Source: Candidatus Nucleicultrix amoebiphila FS5
Lineage (GTDB): Bacteria > Pseudomonadota > Alphaproteobacteria > Caedimonadales > Nucleicultricaceae
NCBI RefSeq assembly: GCF_002117145.1
Contig: NZ_CP008743.1
Coordinates: 744,001 to 808,000 of the forward strand
Reading direction: 5' to 3'
Length of the DNA: 64,000 nucleotides
The notes beneath the pieces are model-generated. The model was not told the origin of the DNA. It saw nothing but the letters and a program-made list of their open reading frames with translations, and searched no databases. Positions 10,833 through 20,137 of the stretch are shown one piece after another. Each line of letters opens with the position of its first letter. Position 1 is the stretch's first letter. Position numbers and translations under genes: made by a program.

Positions 10833-11906
10833 CTATCCTTTGATTGGGGTGGGCTTCTCAATGGCAAGAGAGAGATTTTCCATCTCTTGCACTAAATGTT
10901 GTGAGAGCAGAGAAATATCCTTAGCAAGACGCTCATTCACTTTATTTTCAATTAAATGTACAGCAACGTTAATCGCTGAAGAAAATCCATAAGCACTTGT
11001 CCCACCATGACTCTTCACCGCAATCCCCTTCAGTCCCAAAAAAGGTGCGCCATTATAGCGATGGGGATCTAAGCGATGTTTAACAGTCGAAAAAGCGCTT
11101 TTAGCCAATAGAGCCCCCACTTTAGATAGAAAAGATTTCTGGATTTCTTGCTTTAAAAAGTTGGAGAGTAATTTGGCTGTACCTTCGATAGCCTTCAAGG
11201 CTATGTTTCCAGTAAAACCATCCGTCACTACAACATCTGTCTTACCGAAGGCAATATCGTCTCCTTCGATAAAACCATAGAAATTTTCAATCAAGGGGTT
11301 GTTTTTAAGAACCAACTGAGCCATCTTTAATTTGTCATGACCTTTCAGCTCTTCGACACCCACATTAAGTAACCCCACAGAAGGCTTTTCGATACCTAAG
11401 ACATAGCGGGCAAAGAGACTCCCCATAAAAGCGAACTGCACTAAATTCTCAGTTGTAGCTTCCACATTGGCACCCAAATCAAGAACGACACAAAGTCCAC
11501 GAACAGTCGGCAATAATGCTGCAATCGCTGGACGATCAATTCCTTCTATGGCACGTAATGTTAGTTTTGAAAGAGCCATATAGGCGCCTGTATTACCAGC
11601 AGAAACAACTCCTTGAGCTTCACCATCAGCAACCGCTTGTATAGCAAGGCGCATAGAGGATTTTTTTAAGGATCTTAAAGCTGTTGAAACAGTAGTCTCG
11701 CTTGTGACCACTTCATCAGTATGTCGAATTTGTGTAATAGCTCTTAATGGATCATCAGACGGAATGAGTTTACTCAACAACTTTTCCTGACCATACAGTA
11801 AGAAAGAGATATTGGGGTGCAATTTTTGGGCTTGTCGTAATCCCGCAACCACCATCTGGGGCGCTTGGTCACCTCCCATACCATCAATGGCTAAGGTTAT
11901 GGACAC
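10833..11906 (-). CDS. plsX: Phosphate acyltransferase PlsX
   Basis: Makes acyl-phosphate from acyl-ACP for phosphatidic acid synthesis by the PlsX/PlsY route. Recognised by the N-terminal AIDGMGGDQAP, the central GAYMALSKLTL and LNVGVEELKGHD, and the C-terminal GLKGIAVKSHGGTSAYGFSSAI. The 357 residues are the usual length. The start is GTG 11906 with GGGGAT spaced about 8 bases before it. It lies between rpmF and fabH in the classical order. The 37 bases between rpmF and plsX hold no gene. Confidence 0.96.
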   Translation of the reverse strand: MSITLAIDGMGGDQAPQMVVAGLRQAQKLHPNISFLLYGQEKLLSKLIPSDDPLRAITQIRHTDEVVTSETTVSTALRSLKKSSMRLAIQAVADGEAQGVVSAGNTGAYMALSKLTLRAIEGIDRPAIAALLPTVRGLCVVLDLGANVEATTENLVQFAFMGSLFARYVLGIEKPSVGLLNVGVEELKGHDKLKMAQLVLKNNPLIENFYGFIEGDDIAFGKTDVVVTDGFTGNIALKAIEGTAKLLSNFLKQEIQKSFLSKVGALLAKSAFSTVKHRLDPHRYNGAPFLGLKGIAVKSHGGTSAYGFSSAINVAVHLIENKVNERLAKDISLLSQHLVQEMENLSLAIEKPTPIKG

Positions 11907-11943
11907 TTATGAGATCCCCAGGTGGTTAACAAAAAGGACGGCC

Positions 11944-12129
11944 TTATGCCTCGACCTGAACGGTCATAACTTGACGACCGCGGTAATGTCCACATTTAAC
12001 ACAGACATGATGGGAGAGCTTTCTCTCACCGCAGTTTGGACATTCAGATGCTAAAGCTGGCTTAATTGCATGGTGTGACCGACGCATATCGCGACGAGAC
12101 TTGGATGTTTTCTTCTTTGGAACTGCCAT
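11944..12129 (-). CDS. rpmF: 50S ribosomal protein L32
   Basis: Small 50S protein of 61 residues. It has the conserved [20 protein letters not shown] start and a complete zinc-binding set, Cys30-x2-Cys33 and Cys43-x2-Cys46, so it is the zinc-containing form. It leads the rpmF-plsX-fabH run, the standard link between ribosome and lipid synthesis genes. The 177 bases upstream (12130-12306), up to the nadK stop, are AT-rich and presumably hold its promoter. Confidence 0.97.
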   Translation of the reverse strand: MAVPKKKTSKSRRDMRRSHHAIKPALASECPNCGERKLSHHVCVKCGHYRGRQVMTVQVEA

Positions 12130-12306
12130 AGCTTATAACCTCAAAACAATAAAAATTCACTGCTGCATCATTAGCGAAAAAATCAACATGCTGCAACCTT
12201 TTTGTATGTCATTGCCACGGATTTATGCAAAATCAATCATTTAAGATTTTAATCAACTTTTAAAAGCAGATATTTTAAATGGCTAAGGGCTTGAGTTATA
12301 AAGATT

Positions 12307-13098
12307 TTAAACCAAAAACTGTTCCCGAATAATGCGTTCTTCTAGAGCATGCTCCACATCAAACAACAACATGAAGTGGGCTGTGGGGTCCTCTCTCACC
12401 AAAACGTGCCTCACTGCTGAAACTTCTGTAGGACCTGCAACAGCGCTCACTGGACGTTTTTCCGGTTCTAAAACTTCAAACTCTACTACACTTTTATGAG
12501 GTAATAAGGCTCCTCTCCATCGACGTGGACGAAAAGCACTAATCGGAGTTAGAGCCAACAAATTAGCATCTAAGGGAATAATTGGACCATGCGCTGATAG
12601 GTTATAGGCTGTACTGCCAGCTGGCGTAGCCACCATCACGCCATCGCAAGTTAGTTCTTGGAGACGCACAATTTTATCAATCGAAATTTTAATCTTAGCT
12701 GCTTGATGGGTTTGCCTGAAAAGAGAGACTTCATTAATGGCCAGATCAAGAATTTTTTTACCTTTAACTGTTGTAGCTTCCATTAACAAAGGCGTTAGCG
12801 TTACGTTTGTTGCATCTTCAAGGCGCTTAATCAAAGTCTTTGGGCGGTATTTATTCATTAAAAAACCTACACTCCCAAAATTGATGCCATAAATGGGTTT
12901 GGGCTGATCCCGAGTTTCATGAAGCGTTCGCAACATAAAGCCGTCTCCTCCTAACACTACGAGAACATCCGCATCCTTTGGTTTTATAAAACGATAAAGC
13001 TCTTTCAATTCCTTATAGGCTTTTTGAGCCTCAGGGGATTTATCAGCAATGAGCGCTAGAGATCGTCCTGTTGCAGTTATTTTTTTGATCCGAGACAT
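12307..13098 (-). CDS. nadK: NAD kinase
   Basis: Phosphorylates NAD to NADP. The key motifs are present: [14 protein letters not shown] (GGDG, nucleotide binding), [36 protein letters not shown] and a C-terminal regulatory-type segment. The 263 residues match the short proteobacterial enzymes. Its first 22 bases overlap the end of the znuA-like gene, and that gene in turn overlaps tyrS. Translation of the three is therefore probably coupled. No terminator is obvious after the stop. Confidence 0.95.
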   Translation of the reverse strand: MSRIKKITATGRSLALIADKSPEAQKAYKELKELYRFIKPKDADVLVVLGGDGFMLRTLHETRDQPKPIYGINFGSVGFLMNKYRPKTLIKRLEDATNVTLTPLLMEATTVKGKKILDLAINEVSLFRQTHQAAKIKISIDKIVRLQELTCDGVMVATPAGSTAYNLSAHGPIIPLDANLLALTPISAFRPRRWRGALLPHKSVVEFEVLEPEKRPVSAVAGPTEVSAVRHVLVREDPTAHFMLLFDVEHALEERIIREQFLV

Positions 13099-14009
13099 TC
13101 TCTTACCGCTTTTGCTAAATTCTGCATAATCTCAAAGTACCCTTGAGGACTTAGAGGAACATCAACGCCCATATAATCAAGAGTTTTTACATTCACATCT
13201 AACTCTTGCCCCAACTGATTCACAATTTTAGCAGAAAACTGCGGTTCTGCAAAAAGACAACGAGCGTTTTGATCATTTATTTTTACACGTATTCTGTGCA
13301 AACGACCCAAACTTGGCTGCATCCCAGGATCCAGAGTTAACGCCCCTAGAGCATTTAGCTCAAAAGCTTTTTCAAAATATTGATAACCGTCATGCATTAC
13401 AAAAAATGGCTTATGAGCAACGTTCTTCAAATCAGTTGTAAGTTTAATTTTAAGATTCTTTAATTCGGTCGTAAGCTTCTCTCTATTGGTACGATAAAGC
13501 GATTCATATTCTCCATCAAGGGCTATCAATTTTTCTTCAATGAATTTAACAATGATTATAGCATTATCGATATCTAGCCAAAGATGCGGATCAAATGAGC
13601 CGTGGTGATGATCATGAAGATCTGATGGTGAATGGTGCCAATCAGCATCTTCTCTTATAGGATATATCTTTAACCCACTTAAGTTTTGAATGGGAAATGT
13701 TGTTTTGTTTAAAGCCCTGAGGGGCTTTTCTAAAACTCCTTCCAAATCTGGACCAATCCAAACAATCAAATCAGCTTGATCTAGGAGTTTTAGATGCTGA
13801 GGAGTCAATGAAAAATTATGAGGAGATGTATTGGCTTCGACCAATAATTTTGGTGTTCCACGCCCTTCCATTATTCCTAGAACAAGGTCATACAAAGGAG
13901 GAATAGTCACAACAACATTTGGCGCCTCATTTGCAACCAAAGATTGCCATGATCCCAAGAAAAAAAGGACAAGAAATATAAACTTAGCTTTGCAAGATAA
14001 CCAAGCCAT
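13077..14009 (-). CDS. znuA: Zinc/manganese ABC transporter substrate-binding protein (ZnuA-like)
   Basis: Periplasmic metal-binding protein of cluster A-1 ABC importers. The signal peptide is [21 protein letters not shown]..., cut near LVA. Residues just after it ([15 protein letters not shown]) and [12 protein letters not shown] are typical. A short His-rich loop (DWHH and DHHHG) precedes FDPHLWLD, and later HDGYQYF gives further metal ligands. ATG 14009 is preferred: it gives a proper signal peptide and 310 aa, while upstream ATGs would add a long extension inside tyrS. It overlaps tyrS by 26 bases and nadK by 22. No permease or ATPase gene (znuB/C) is in the window. Confidence 0.87.
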   Translation of the reverse strand: MAWLSCKAKFIFLVLFFLGSWQSLVANEAPNVVVTIPPLYDLVLGIMEGRGTPKLLVEANTSPHNFSLTPQHLKLLDQADLIVWIGPDLEGVLEKPLRALNKTTFPIQNLSGLKIYPIREDADWHHSPSDLHDHHHGSFDPHLWLDIDNAIIIVKFIEEKLIALDGEYESLYRTNREKLTTELKNLKIKLTTDLKNVAHKPFFVMHDGYQYFEKAFELNALGALTLDPGMQPSLGRLHRIRVKINDQNARCLFAEPQFSAKIVNQLGQELDVNVKTLDYMGVDVPLSPQGYFEIMQNLAKAVRECLGSKK

Positions 14010-15258
14010 GACGCTTTTTACCTGCAGTAAGTTTAAGTCGACCTTTTTCATCAAAATCATCCAATGTAACTTTATAAAACTCATCACTCACAAGCTGATC
14101 ATTCAAACGTGCGCCACTTCCTTGTATCAAACGTCGGGTTTCTCCATTGCTCGTGGTAAGACCCATGCTTTTGAAAAGATCTAAAACAGATAGTCCTTGG
14201 AAAACTTGATCTTTTGAAACAGTCATAGATGGTAAAGCTGCAAGCATCGCTTCATAATCTTCGCCTCCCGCTTTGACAAACAAACTTTCGGCTGTTTTTC
14301 GAGCTTCTTGGACGGCTCCTGTACCATGACAAAGAAGAGTTGCAGCATCAGCGAGTACTTTCTTCGCTTCATTAATCTCTGCACCTTCAAGGCTTTCAAG
14401 TCGTTTAATTTCATCTAAGGAAATTTCTGTATAGAGCCTTAAAAATCTACCCACATCTTGATCAGCAGTATTCCGCCAAAACTGCCAATAATCATAACTG
14501 GACAACATATCCTCATTAAGCCAAATTGCTCCCCGAGCAGTCTTGCCCATCTTTGCGCCATCAGATGTCGTAATAAGAGGTGTTGTCATGCCGTAAACAT
14601 CTTTTTGATCTACACGTCTTACCAAATCAACACCACTCACTATGTTTCCCCACTGATCTGCTCCACCAAACTGTAGAACACATTCATAACGACGATTAAG
14701 CTCGAGAAAATCATAGGCTTGAAGTACCATATAGTTAAATTCAAGAAAGCTTAAGTTTTGCTCTCGTTCCAATCGCATACGAATACTATCAAAAGTCAGC
14801 ATCCGATTAACAGAAAAATGCCGTCCATAATCTCTCAAGAAATCCAGATAATTTAATTGCAAAAGCCAATCAGCGTTATTCACGAGAATAGCTTCTGAAG
14901 CACCTTCTCCGAACTTCAGATATTTTTTAAAAATCTTTCCTATGCTGGCACTATTGTTCGCAATATCATCAACACTTAAAAGCTTGCGCATCTCATCTTT
15001 ACCTGAAGGATCACCAGCACGTGTGGTTCCCCCTCCTATCAAAACAAGAGGTTTATGCCCATATTTTTGCAGCATACGCAGCAACATAATTTGCATAAGG
15101 TTTCCTACATGAAGACTAGTAGCCGTGGCATCAAATCCTAAATAGGCAACAAGTGGTTTTTGAGTTAAGCGGTGATCAAGGCCTTCCAGATCCGTGGCTT
15201 GGTGTAGAAAACCACGATTTTGACATTCTAGAAGAAATTCAGATTTTAGAGTAGCCAT
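13984..15258 (-). CDS. tyrS: Tyrosyl-tRNA synthetase
   Basis: Charges tRNA-Tyr. Class I synthetase with the HIGH-type motif HVGN (about residues 51-54), the tyrosine pocket around [12 protein letters not shown] and [12 protein letters not shown], and the KMSKS-type loop KMGKT (about 237). A C-terminal S4-like RNA-binding domain follows ([18 protein letters not shown]). The 424 residues are normal for the bacterial TyrRS. The 3' end overlaps the znuA-like gene. Confidence 0.97.
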   Translation of the reverse strand: MATLKSEFLLECQNRGFLHQATDLEGLDHRLTQKPLVAYLGFDATATSLHVGNLMQIMLLRMLQKYGHKPLVLIGGGTTRAGDPSGKDEMRKLLSVDDIANNSASIGKIFKKYLKFGEGASEAILVNNADWLLQLNYLDFLRDYGRHFSVNRMLTFDSIRMRLEREQNLSFLEFNYMVLQAYDFLELNRRYECVLQFGGADQWGNIVSGVDLVRRVDQKDVYGMTTPLITTSDGAKMGKTARGAIWLNEDMLSSYDYWQFWRNTADQDVGRFLRLYTEISLDEIKRLESLEGAEINEAKKVLADAATLLCHGTGAVQEARKTAESLFVKAGGEDYEAMLAALPSMTVSKDQVFQGLSVLDLFKSMGLTTSNGETRRLIQGSGARLNDQLVSDEFYKVTLDDFDEKGRLKLTAGKKRHGLVILQS

Positions 15259-15315
15259 AAACGTCCCTTTGATTGCTATGTATTGTCCTAAAGAGACGCT
15301 CTGACACAGGAATTG

Positions 15316-16485
15316 TCAAGATAAAATGGTTGGGGAAATCTGTGGTTGTTTTTTCAGTCGTCTCTTCCACCCCCACAGAAAAAGATTCAGCAGGGTAAGG
15401 CCAATGAGCCCAGGATACATCAATTTTAAAATAGGACTCAGAAAATTAGCTATCCCTTGGAATCCAAAGGTTGAAACTATAAAGGTCATGAGCATGGTAG
15501 CCCCCAAACAGACAGTCCTTGGGATTTTTTTCACTAAAACTTGCTCAAATAGAAAATCAGTAAAAACTGTAGCAAGAGCTATGGCCGTCGTTAAACAAGA
15601 CAGTATAATAGCAATGGAAACAAAAATTCCCGCATACTCTCCTAAAGTCAGATGAGCAATCACACTCAGGAATTTTTCTGAAGAATATTGATTGAGCTGT
15701 TCTGCATAAGTTGCACCGAGAAACACCAATCCCGCATAAACAATGGCTAAAAGCCCTGCTCCCAAGAGCATTGAAAAGAGCGATAATTTAAAAAAGCCAC
15801 GCGGGTTATCAGATTTTTGACTTGCATTTTTTAGATGACGAATAATCACAGTCGCGAAAAAGAAAGCAGCCAAAAGATCCATCGTTTGATATCCTTTAAA
15901 AATGCCCTCCTCGAATGCTGTATAGGTTGAGATATTTGTCAGTTTTGGTGCTTCTGAAAACAGCAAACCATAAGCAATAATAATGCCCACCGAGCCAATT
16001 TTAATCGGCGCCAAAAAAGCACCTAATAGGGGAACGACGCGATTTTCATTAAAGGATAACAAAAAAACGACAGAGCACATAATAAAACTAAACATAGGTA
16101 AATTGAGAGACTTTGAAATCATAGCAAAGCTACCAAATGATACCGTAATACACCGCGGCACAACACCAAATGGTCCTAATAAAACTAACATGATAAGAGC
16201 CATTAAAAACCCAATTTTAAGGCCAAAAGTACTAAGGAATTTTTTGTAACTCCCTTCATAAAGAAGTACCCCCAAAAGACCTAAGAATGGCATGGCAACG
16301 CCTGTCAACACAAAGCCAAGCATGGTTAGACCATAAGCGCTTTCAACAACCTTACCTGCCAAGAGAGGAAACACCAAGTTACCCGAACCAAAAAACATGG
16401 CGAACATAGCAAAGCCTGTAGACATAACTAGCGCAAAAGCCCTCATGTCATTACTCAATAGCATTTTAAATCTCTTTAACATCAT
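15316..16485 (-). CDS. brnQ: Branched-chain amino acid transport carrier (BrnQ/LIVCS family)
   Basis: Sodium-coupled secondary carrier for Leu/Ile/Val. It begins with the family pattern GFAMFAMFFGSGNLVFPLLAGK. About 11-12 hydrophobic segments are visible, with GPFGVVPRCITVSFGSF as in BrnQ. At 389 residues it is a little shorter than typical members (about 430) but reads through without breaks. Two ATGs are adjacent at the start (16485 and 16482); AAAGG is better spaced for the second. The gene stands alone between tyrS and an exported-protein gene. Import of branched-chain amino acids fits a host-dependent life. Confidence 0.9.
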   Translation of the reverse strand: MMLKRFKMLLSNDMRAFALVMSTGFAMFAMFFGSGNLVFPLLAGKVVESAYGLTMLGFVLTGVAMPFLGLLGVLLYEGSYKKFLSTFGLKIGFLMALIMLVLLGPFGVVPRCITVSFGSFAMISKSLNLPMFSFIMCSVVFLLSFNENRVVPLLGAFLAPIKIGSVGIIIAYGLLFSEAPKLTNISTYTAFEEGIFKGYQTMDLLAAFFFATVIIRHLKNASQKSDNPRGFFKLSLFSMLLGAGLLAIVYAGLVFLGATYAEQLNQYSSEKFLSVIAHLTLGEYAGIFVSIAIILSCLTTAIALATVFTDFLFEQVLVKKIPRTVCLGATMLMTFIVSTFGFQGIANFLSPILKLMYPGLIGLTLLNLFLWGWKRRLKKQPQISPTILS

Positions 16486-16683
16486 CCACCTTTGATGAAT
16501 ATTGAACGCCCAGATTTATCTTCTGGGAGAAATGAATACAACAATAAGTTTTAAAAAGAACAGATATAGGACAGCTTTAGCTGCCCACGACGACGCGGAC
16601 TTGAGTGGATGTGAAAAAGATTTTTTGATCAATAGGTTTCATAAAGGATAATATAAAGACGCTTGATAATGACTGCAAGTGAT

Positions 16684-16722
16684 AAAAAAAACTGACACCT
16701 AATTTTCAAAATTAAGTGTCAG
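16684..16722 (-). terminator. Rho-independent terminator of the exported WH2-like gene
   Basis: On the minus strand a 15-bp stem (CTGACACTTAATTTT with AAAATTAGGTGTCAG, one G.T pair) is followed by eight T. It lies 30 bases after the stop at 16752. Confidence 0.9.
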
Positions 16723-16751
16723 CACAAGATTAATAGTCAGGTGTTAGCCTT

Positions 16752-17693
16752 TTATCCTCCGAGTAATGGATTAGATTTCTGGCGCATTGCTTCTAGTTCT
16801 CTTTGTCTCTTAGCTTTAGATGACTCCCACTGCACAACTTCCTGAGTAGCTTTCTTTACAACGTCAACAACCTGCTGTTCTGTCTGAGCATTTTGAATAT
16901 TTTGTGTCAGTTTTTCTACAGTTGGCAGTTCACCTTGCGAAACACCCTCTCCACCTTCAACAGACTTATTAAGATTTTTCAAGGCCTCACTCAACTGTTG
17001 AGATGCACTCAAAAGATCCTGTTTTGTTTGTGTCGTAATTTCTGGCATTGTGGTCGCTGGAACAGAGATGGCTTGACCCTCAACTGTTACTTTTCCAGCC
17101 CCACCAAGACTTATTCTTCTGTTAACAGGCTTTAATTTTGGTCCTTCTTGCAGAACTTTTTTCAGTTCTTCCATAAAGGCTGCTCCCTTTTTCAACTCTT
17201 CTGGTTTAACCATAGGCGCAGCTTGTGTGGGACGTGCAGGAGCTTTGGGTTTAACTGTCCCGTCCTGACATTTCTTTTCAGCTACTTCTTTTAATTTTCC
17301 TCTCAATTGCTCAAGAGGGGGGGTGCAAGCTAATGCGATTGCATCGGGTTTTCCGAGATCAATAGCCTTTTCAAAATAAGTACCCACATCTTCAACGCCG
17401 CCCCATGTCTTAGCCGCTTTTGATCCGCACTGCCCTTTTTCAAATTTGTCACGATAGACGTTATCATGGGTCGTGCAAACGATCTTGGCAATGGCAGCAC
17501 CATCTTTTGTTGCACAGTTTTGATGATTTTTACGAAGCGCACGACCATCAGCACAAGCTTCACTTTGACCATATTTTTTAATCTCATCAACAATCTGTAA
17601 AACCCATGGATGCGGTTTATCAGCGGCGATTGAATAACTGGTTCCGGCAACCCAAAAACCAAAGATTAAGGCTAATAAATGTTTGTTTTTCAT
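16752..17693 (-). CDS. Exported protein with proline-rich linker and WH2-like motif
   Basis: No family recognised; 313 residues. A signal peptide (MKNKHLLALIFGFWVAGTSYSIAA, cut near 24) leads to a domain with six cysteines (47, 60, 73, 89, 123, 142), probably disulfide-bonded. A Pro/Lys linker (149-165, KPKAPARPTQAAP) follows. Residues 171-190 (AAFMEELKKVLQEGPKLKPV) resemble a WH2 actin-binding motif: a short amphipathic helix, then LKxV. The C-terminal third is Gln-rich and helical (222-305). The ribosome-binding site GGGAG lies about 8 bases before ATG 17693. It has its own terminator and probably its own promoter. A secreted, perhaps host-directed protein is inferred. Confidence 0.7.
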   Translation of the reverse strand: MKNKHLLALIFGFWVAGTSYSIAADKPHPWVLQIVDEIKKYGQSEACADGRALRKNHQNCATKDGAAIAKIVCTTHDNVYRDKFEKGQCGSKAAKTWGGVEDVGTYFEKAIDLGKPDAIALACTPPLEQLRGKLKEVAEKKCQDGTVKPKAPARPTQAAPMVKPEELKKGAAFMEELKKVLQEGPKLKPVNRRISLGGAGKVTVEGQAISVPATTMPEITTQTKQDLLSASQQLSEALKNLNKSVEGGEGVSQGELPTVEKLTQNIQNAQTEQQVVDVVKKATQEVVQWESSKAKRQRELEAMRQKSNPLLGG

Positions 17694-17925
17694 AACTTAG
17701 CGCTCCCTTCATTATTATTTTTAGCTTAAAACAGCATTACTTAAAAATTTACTAAAATCCTTGCATCATCCTAATTTGCATTCGTCTCAAACAGAAGATA
17801 GATCATAACATTGAATTTTAATTGTTCAATATCTCTTTATTTCTTCCTATTAACTATCTTTTCACAAAATTCATGATAAAACTAAAAAAAGATGGGCCTC
17901 GTACAAATTATTGTGGAGAATTCAC

Positions 17926-18378
17926 ATGTTCACTTTAAAATATTTATTTTCTTTCCTATCGTTTACAATGATAACGAACACATTATATGCTGATGTTACT
18001 TGTCCTGTGTTGAATGGGTTAGAGATAAAAACTCTTGTGGTTGACGGAAAACCCATTGTAAAAGAAAAGAACAGTTGGGTGTTTTACCCAAATCACATCT
18101 TTAGCCCCTCTCACATTTATCCAAAAATGACTGATCCAATTACAAAGCGAATCATCACGCCGAGCATGTCCATTAATGATGTAAGCATGTCAGAAACTTT
18201 ACTCGCACATCAGTCATTAATGAGCGATAAGTTTCCACCTTATCGTGAAGGCAAAATGATTATTCAACCAGACGTTATAAAGAAAGGGTTTTTCTCGAAG
18301 AAAAAATATATCTGTGCCTATCCTATTTGGAACGAAACACGTACAGCCGGCGTTGAAGTTGCGATAGGTACAAAATAA
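17926..18378 (+). CDS. Small exported protein of unknown function
   Basis: 150 residues, not recognised. ATG 17926 is preferred over the in-frame TTG 17911 because TGGAGA precedes it at good spacing and the protein then begins with a clean signal peptide (MFTLKYLFSFLSFTMITNTLYA, cut before DVTCP). The mature part is small with only two cysteines (in DVTCPV and YICAY), compatible with one disulfide, and no transmembrane segment. Its TAA stop runs straight into a repeat block that starts at 18377, so the 3' end or terminator may have been affected by repeat insertion. Confidence 0.65.
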   Translation: MFTLKYLFSFLSFTMITNTLYADVTCPVLNGLEIKTLVVDGKPIVKEKNSWVFYPNHIFSPSHIYPKMTDPITKRIITPSMSINDVSMSETLLAHQSLMSDKFPPYREGKMIIQPDVIKKGFFSKKKYICAYPIWNETRTAGVEVAIGTK

Positions 18379-18469
18379 GCAAGATGGACTGCCGCGGCCA
18401 AGGGGCCTCGCAGAGACGTGGTTTGGTTACCAATAAACACGCTGAATTGCCGCGGTTCTGAAAGAATCG
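18377..18469. repeat. Direct repeat, copy 1 (about 93 bp)
   Basis: Begins AAGCAAGATGGACTGCCGCG and ends with CGGTTCTGAAAGAATCG. It matches the copy at 18530-18624 with a handful of substitutions and a 2-base length difference. It contains GC-rich palindromic pieces (CCGCGG; AGGGGCCT) and is clearly richer in GC than the flanking genes. Confidence 0.9.
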
Positions 18470-18473
18470 GCGC

Positions 18474-18519
18474 GATGACGGCCTATAGAAGTGCGTCATC
18501 ACGAGCGCAGCGACGTGAT
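18474..18519. repeat. Palindromic spacer between the two repeat copies
   Basis: Two nested inverted repeats: GATGACG (18474-18480) with CGTCATC (18494-18500), and ATCACG (18498-18503) with CGTGAT (18514-18519). The phrase CGTCATCACGAGCGCAGCGA resembles the dispersed palindromes often seen in intergenic DNA of Rickettsiales-like and other proteobacterial genomes (general knowledge, not searched). Confidence 0.7.
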
Positions 18520-18529
18520 CCAGCACAAC

Positions 18530-18624
18530 AAGCAAGATGGACTGCCGCGGCCAAGGGGCCTCGCAGGGGCGTGGTTTGGTTACCAATAAGCACGCTGAAT
18601 CGCCCCGCGGTTCTGAAAGAATCG
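18530..18624. repeat. Direct repeat, copy 2 (about 95 bp)
   Basis: Second copy of the unit at 18377-18469. Differences include GAGACG versus GGGGCG, AAACACG versus AAGCACG and two extra C bases before the CGCGG. Confidence 0.9.
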
Positions 18625-19156
18625 CGTGATGACATTTTCTGACGATGTTTTTTTATTGTTCTTCTTGGGTGATAACCCTTTCACTCCCCCATCGCCTGGG
18701 TGGCTCAGGACGCTGAGGGAGGAAAGAGCATGATCCGTTTTTCAAAGGGAGAGCCTTCTCAATTTCTCTTCCTTCGAAGCTCTTTCCCCGGGGAAAAATT
18801 CTTTTAACACTCTAAAAATCTTCTTAAAAGGTCCTGGGCCGGCGGACAACTAACCCTCTTCCTTTTAAAAGATCGTTTACTGTGTGGTCTTAAGATCTTA
18901 ATGACCTATTACTTCTTTCACGTATCCTTACGCCCATCCCTCTTGTTGGGGGAGAGAGGCAAGCGTAAATGTTATTCTGCAGAACAAACATAAGGGTATT
19001 TATACGCCTAAAGGGCAAAAAGGACCAAGAAAAAAGATTAAAAAAAATGCACACGACCTCTGAAAACCCTTATGAACAAAGGCGCTTGCAGAGACAAAAT
19101 CTTGGAAAAAGAAAATAAAAAAATTTGCCCTTGGGCTTTTTTATGACTCGCTGTTA
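18625..19156. other. Gene-free structured intergenic block
   Basis: No credible ORF on either strand. It contains a perfect 9-bp inverted repeat, GGAAAGAGC (18721-18729) with GCTCTTTCC (18779-18787), a smaller CCTG...CAGG hairpin near 18695-18710, and TTACGC...GCGTAA flanking CCTCT...AGAGG (about 18928-18968). Near the end (19127-19142) GCCC-TT-GGGC-TTTTTT is a weak terminator-like hairpin. It could encode a structured RNA or be repeat debris. I could not match it to RNase P, tmRNA, 6S or SRP RNA. Confidence 0.5.
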
Positions 19157-20104
19157 TTAGCTAGCGCGAACCAATTGAGCTTGGTCGAACTGGCGCAGAT
19201 CATGGGTTTTAATAATGCTTTTCACACGACCCACATAAAGATTCCCCAATTCCGAGTAGCGAATTAATGTTTCAGCTAATTTAAAACTGCAAAGGTCTTC
19301 TCCTTTTGCTCTTAATTCAGCCCTCACCAGACGCATTTTCTTATAAGCCTCATTAGAGTTCAAATTTAAAATGTACCCTTCCACAGAGGCTTGGAGAGAC
19401 TCATAGTACTTTACTTTATCGGAAATTGTCATCCCGAAAGCTGAGTTTTTTTGTAAAGCAGCAAAGGAATTCCCCCACCCTGTCTCAATAATAGCCTGAC
19501 TCAAAGCCAAAGAAGTTGGAATAATATCCACGCGCTTTAAAAGCTCTGACACAATTGTCTCTGCTTTCTCAGCATCCTTCATTTTGTAACGAGATGCTAA
19601 CGTCAAAACCCAAAATTTGTCTTCATTGGAAAGATCTTGATTGCGTTCAATTTTTACTTCTATGGTGCGCAAACGACGGCGATCATTTAAGATTTTTTCA
19701 TTCTCTGCCAGAATCATCGGCAGCAAAGCCTGCACAAACATTTGTTTTCGATCTTCTAGGGAGCGTATGGTTTTAAGATCTCGAGGCAAAGTTGCAAGGA
19801 AAATTCGCGGAACTTCTGTCACATTCACATGTTCTTCAAAGGGCTTAAAATCATGATTTTCAAAGAGGGCTTTCATTTCGTTGACATTCTCTACCACAAC
19901 ACTTTCAAAGGACTGTTGAGCGGATCCCTCGTTGCTCTCTTGAAATAAACTAATCAGCATTGGATTAAAACGCTTCACTTCTGTACGGAGCGTCACTGAA
20001 TGATTAAAAAACACACACCAATACAGGGCGAAAATCATTACTCCCACAGTGGAGAGAATCAGATAACGACTCCAAAGTTGATATGAACGAGATATCTTCT
20101 TCAT
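19157..20104 (-). CDS. Bax-like glucosaminidase-domain protein
   Basis: Probable peptidoglycan hydrolase (endo-beta-N-acetylglucosaminidase fold, as in E. coli Bax/FlgJ C-terminus). One N-terminal membrane segment (about residues 12-32) anchors it to the inner membrane. The catalytic-type region is SLALSQAIIETGWGNSFAALQKNSAFGM, with the expected Glu in IIETGWG, followed by YESLQASVEGYILNLNSN. ATG 20104 (315 aa) is preferred over TTG 20119, since AGAGGG sits 5-10 bases before the ATG. It lies 33 bases after nfuA and probably shares its promoter. Confidence 0.8.
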   Translation of the reverse strand: MKKISRSYQLWSRYLILSTVGVMIFALYWCVFFNHSVTLRTEVKRFNPMLISLFQESNEGSAQQSFESVVVENVNEMKALFENHDFKPFEEHVNVTEVPRIFLATLPRDLKTIRSLEDRKQMFVQALLPMILAENEKILNDRRRLRTIEVKIERNQDLSNEDKFWVLTLASRYKMKDAEKAETIVSELLKRVDIIPTSLALSQAIIETGWGNSFAALQKNSAFGMTISDKVKYYESLQASVEGYILNLNSNEAYKKMRLVRAELRAKGEDLCSFKLAETLIRYSELGNLYVGRVKSIIKTHDLRQFDQAQLVRAS

Positions 20105-20137
20105 TCGACCCTCTTTCAAACTAAATTCAAACTCTAA

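Noticed and set aside
13077-14087. znuA-like gene starting at ATG 14087
   Set aside because: It would add 26 residues before an otherwise normal signal peptide and lie deep in tyrS; ATG 14009 fits better.
18418-18642. 74-codon ORF across the repeat block (and an 87-codon ORF on the other strand)
   Set aside because: It simply translates the two repeat copies and their palindromic spacer, has no ribosome-binding site or protein-like pattern, and is typical of spurious calls in repeats.
18711-18800. RNase P RNA
   Set aside because: GAGGGAGGAAAG looks like the conserved 5' core, but the following bases differ and the other universally conserved segments are not found nearby.
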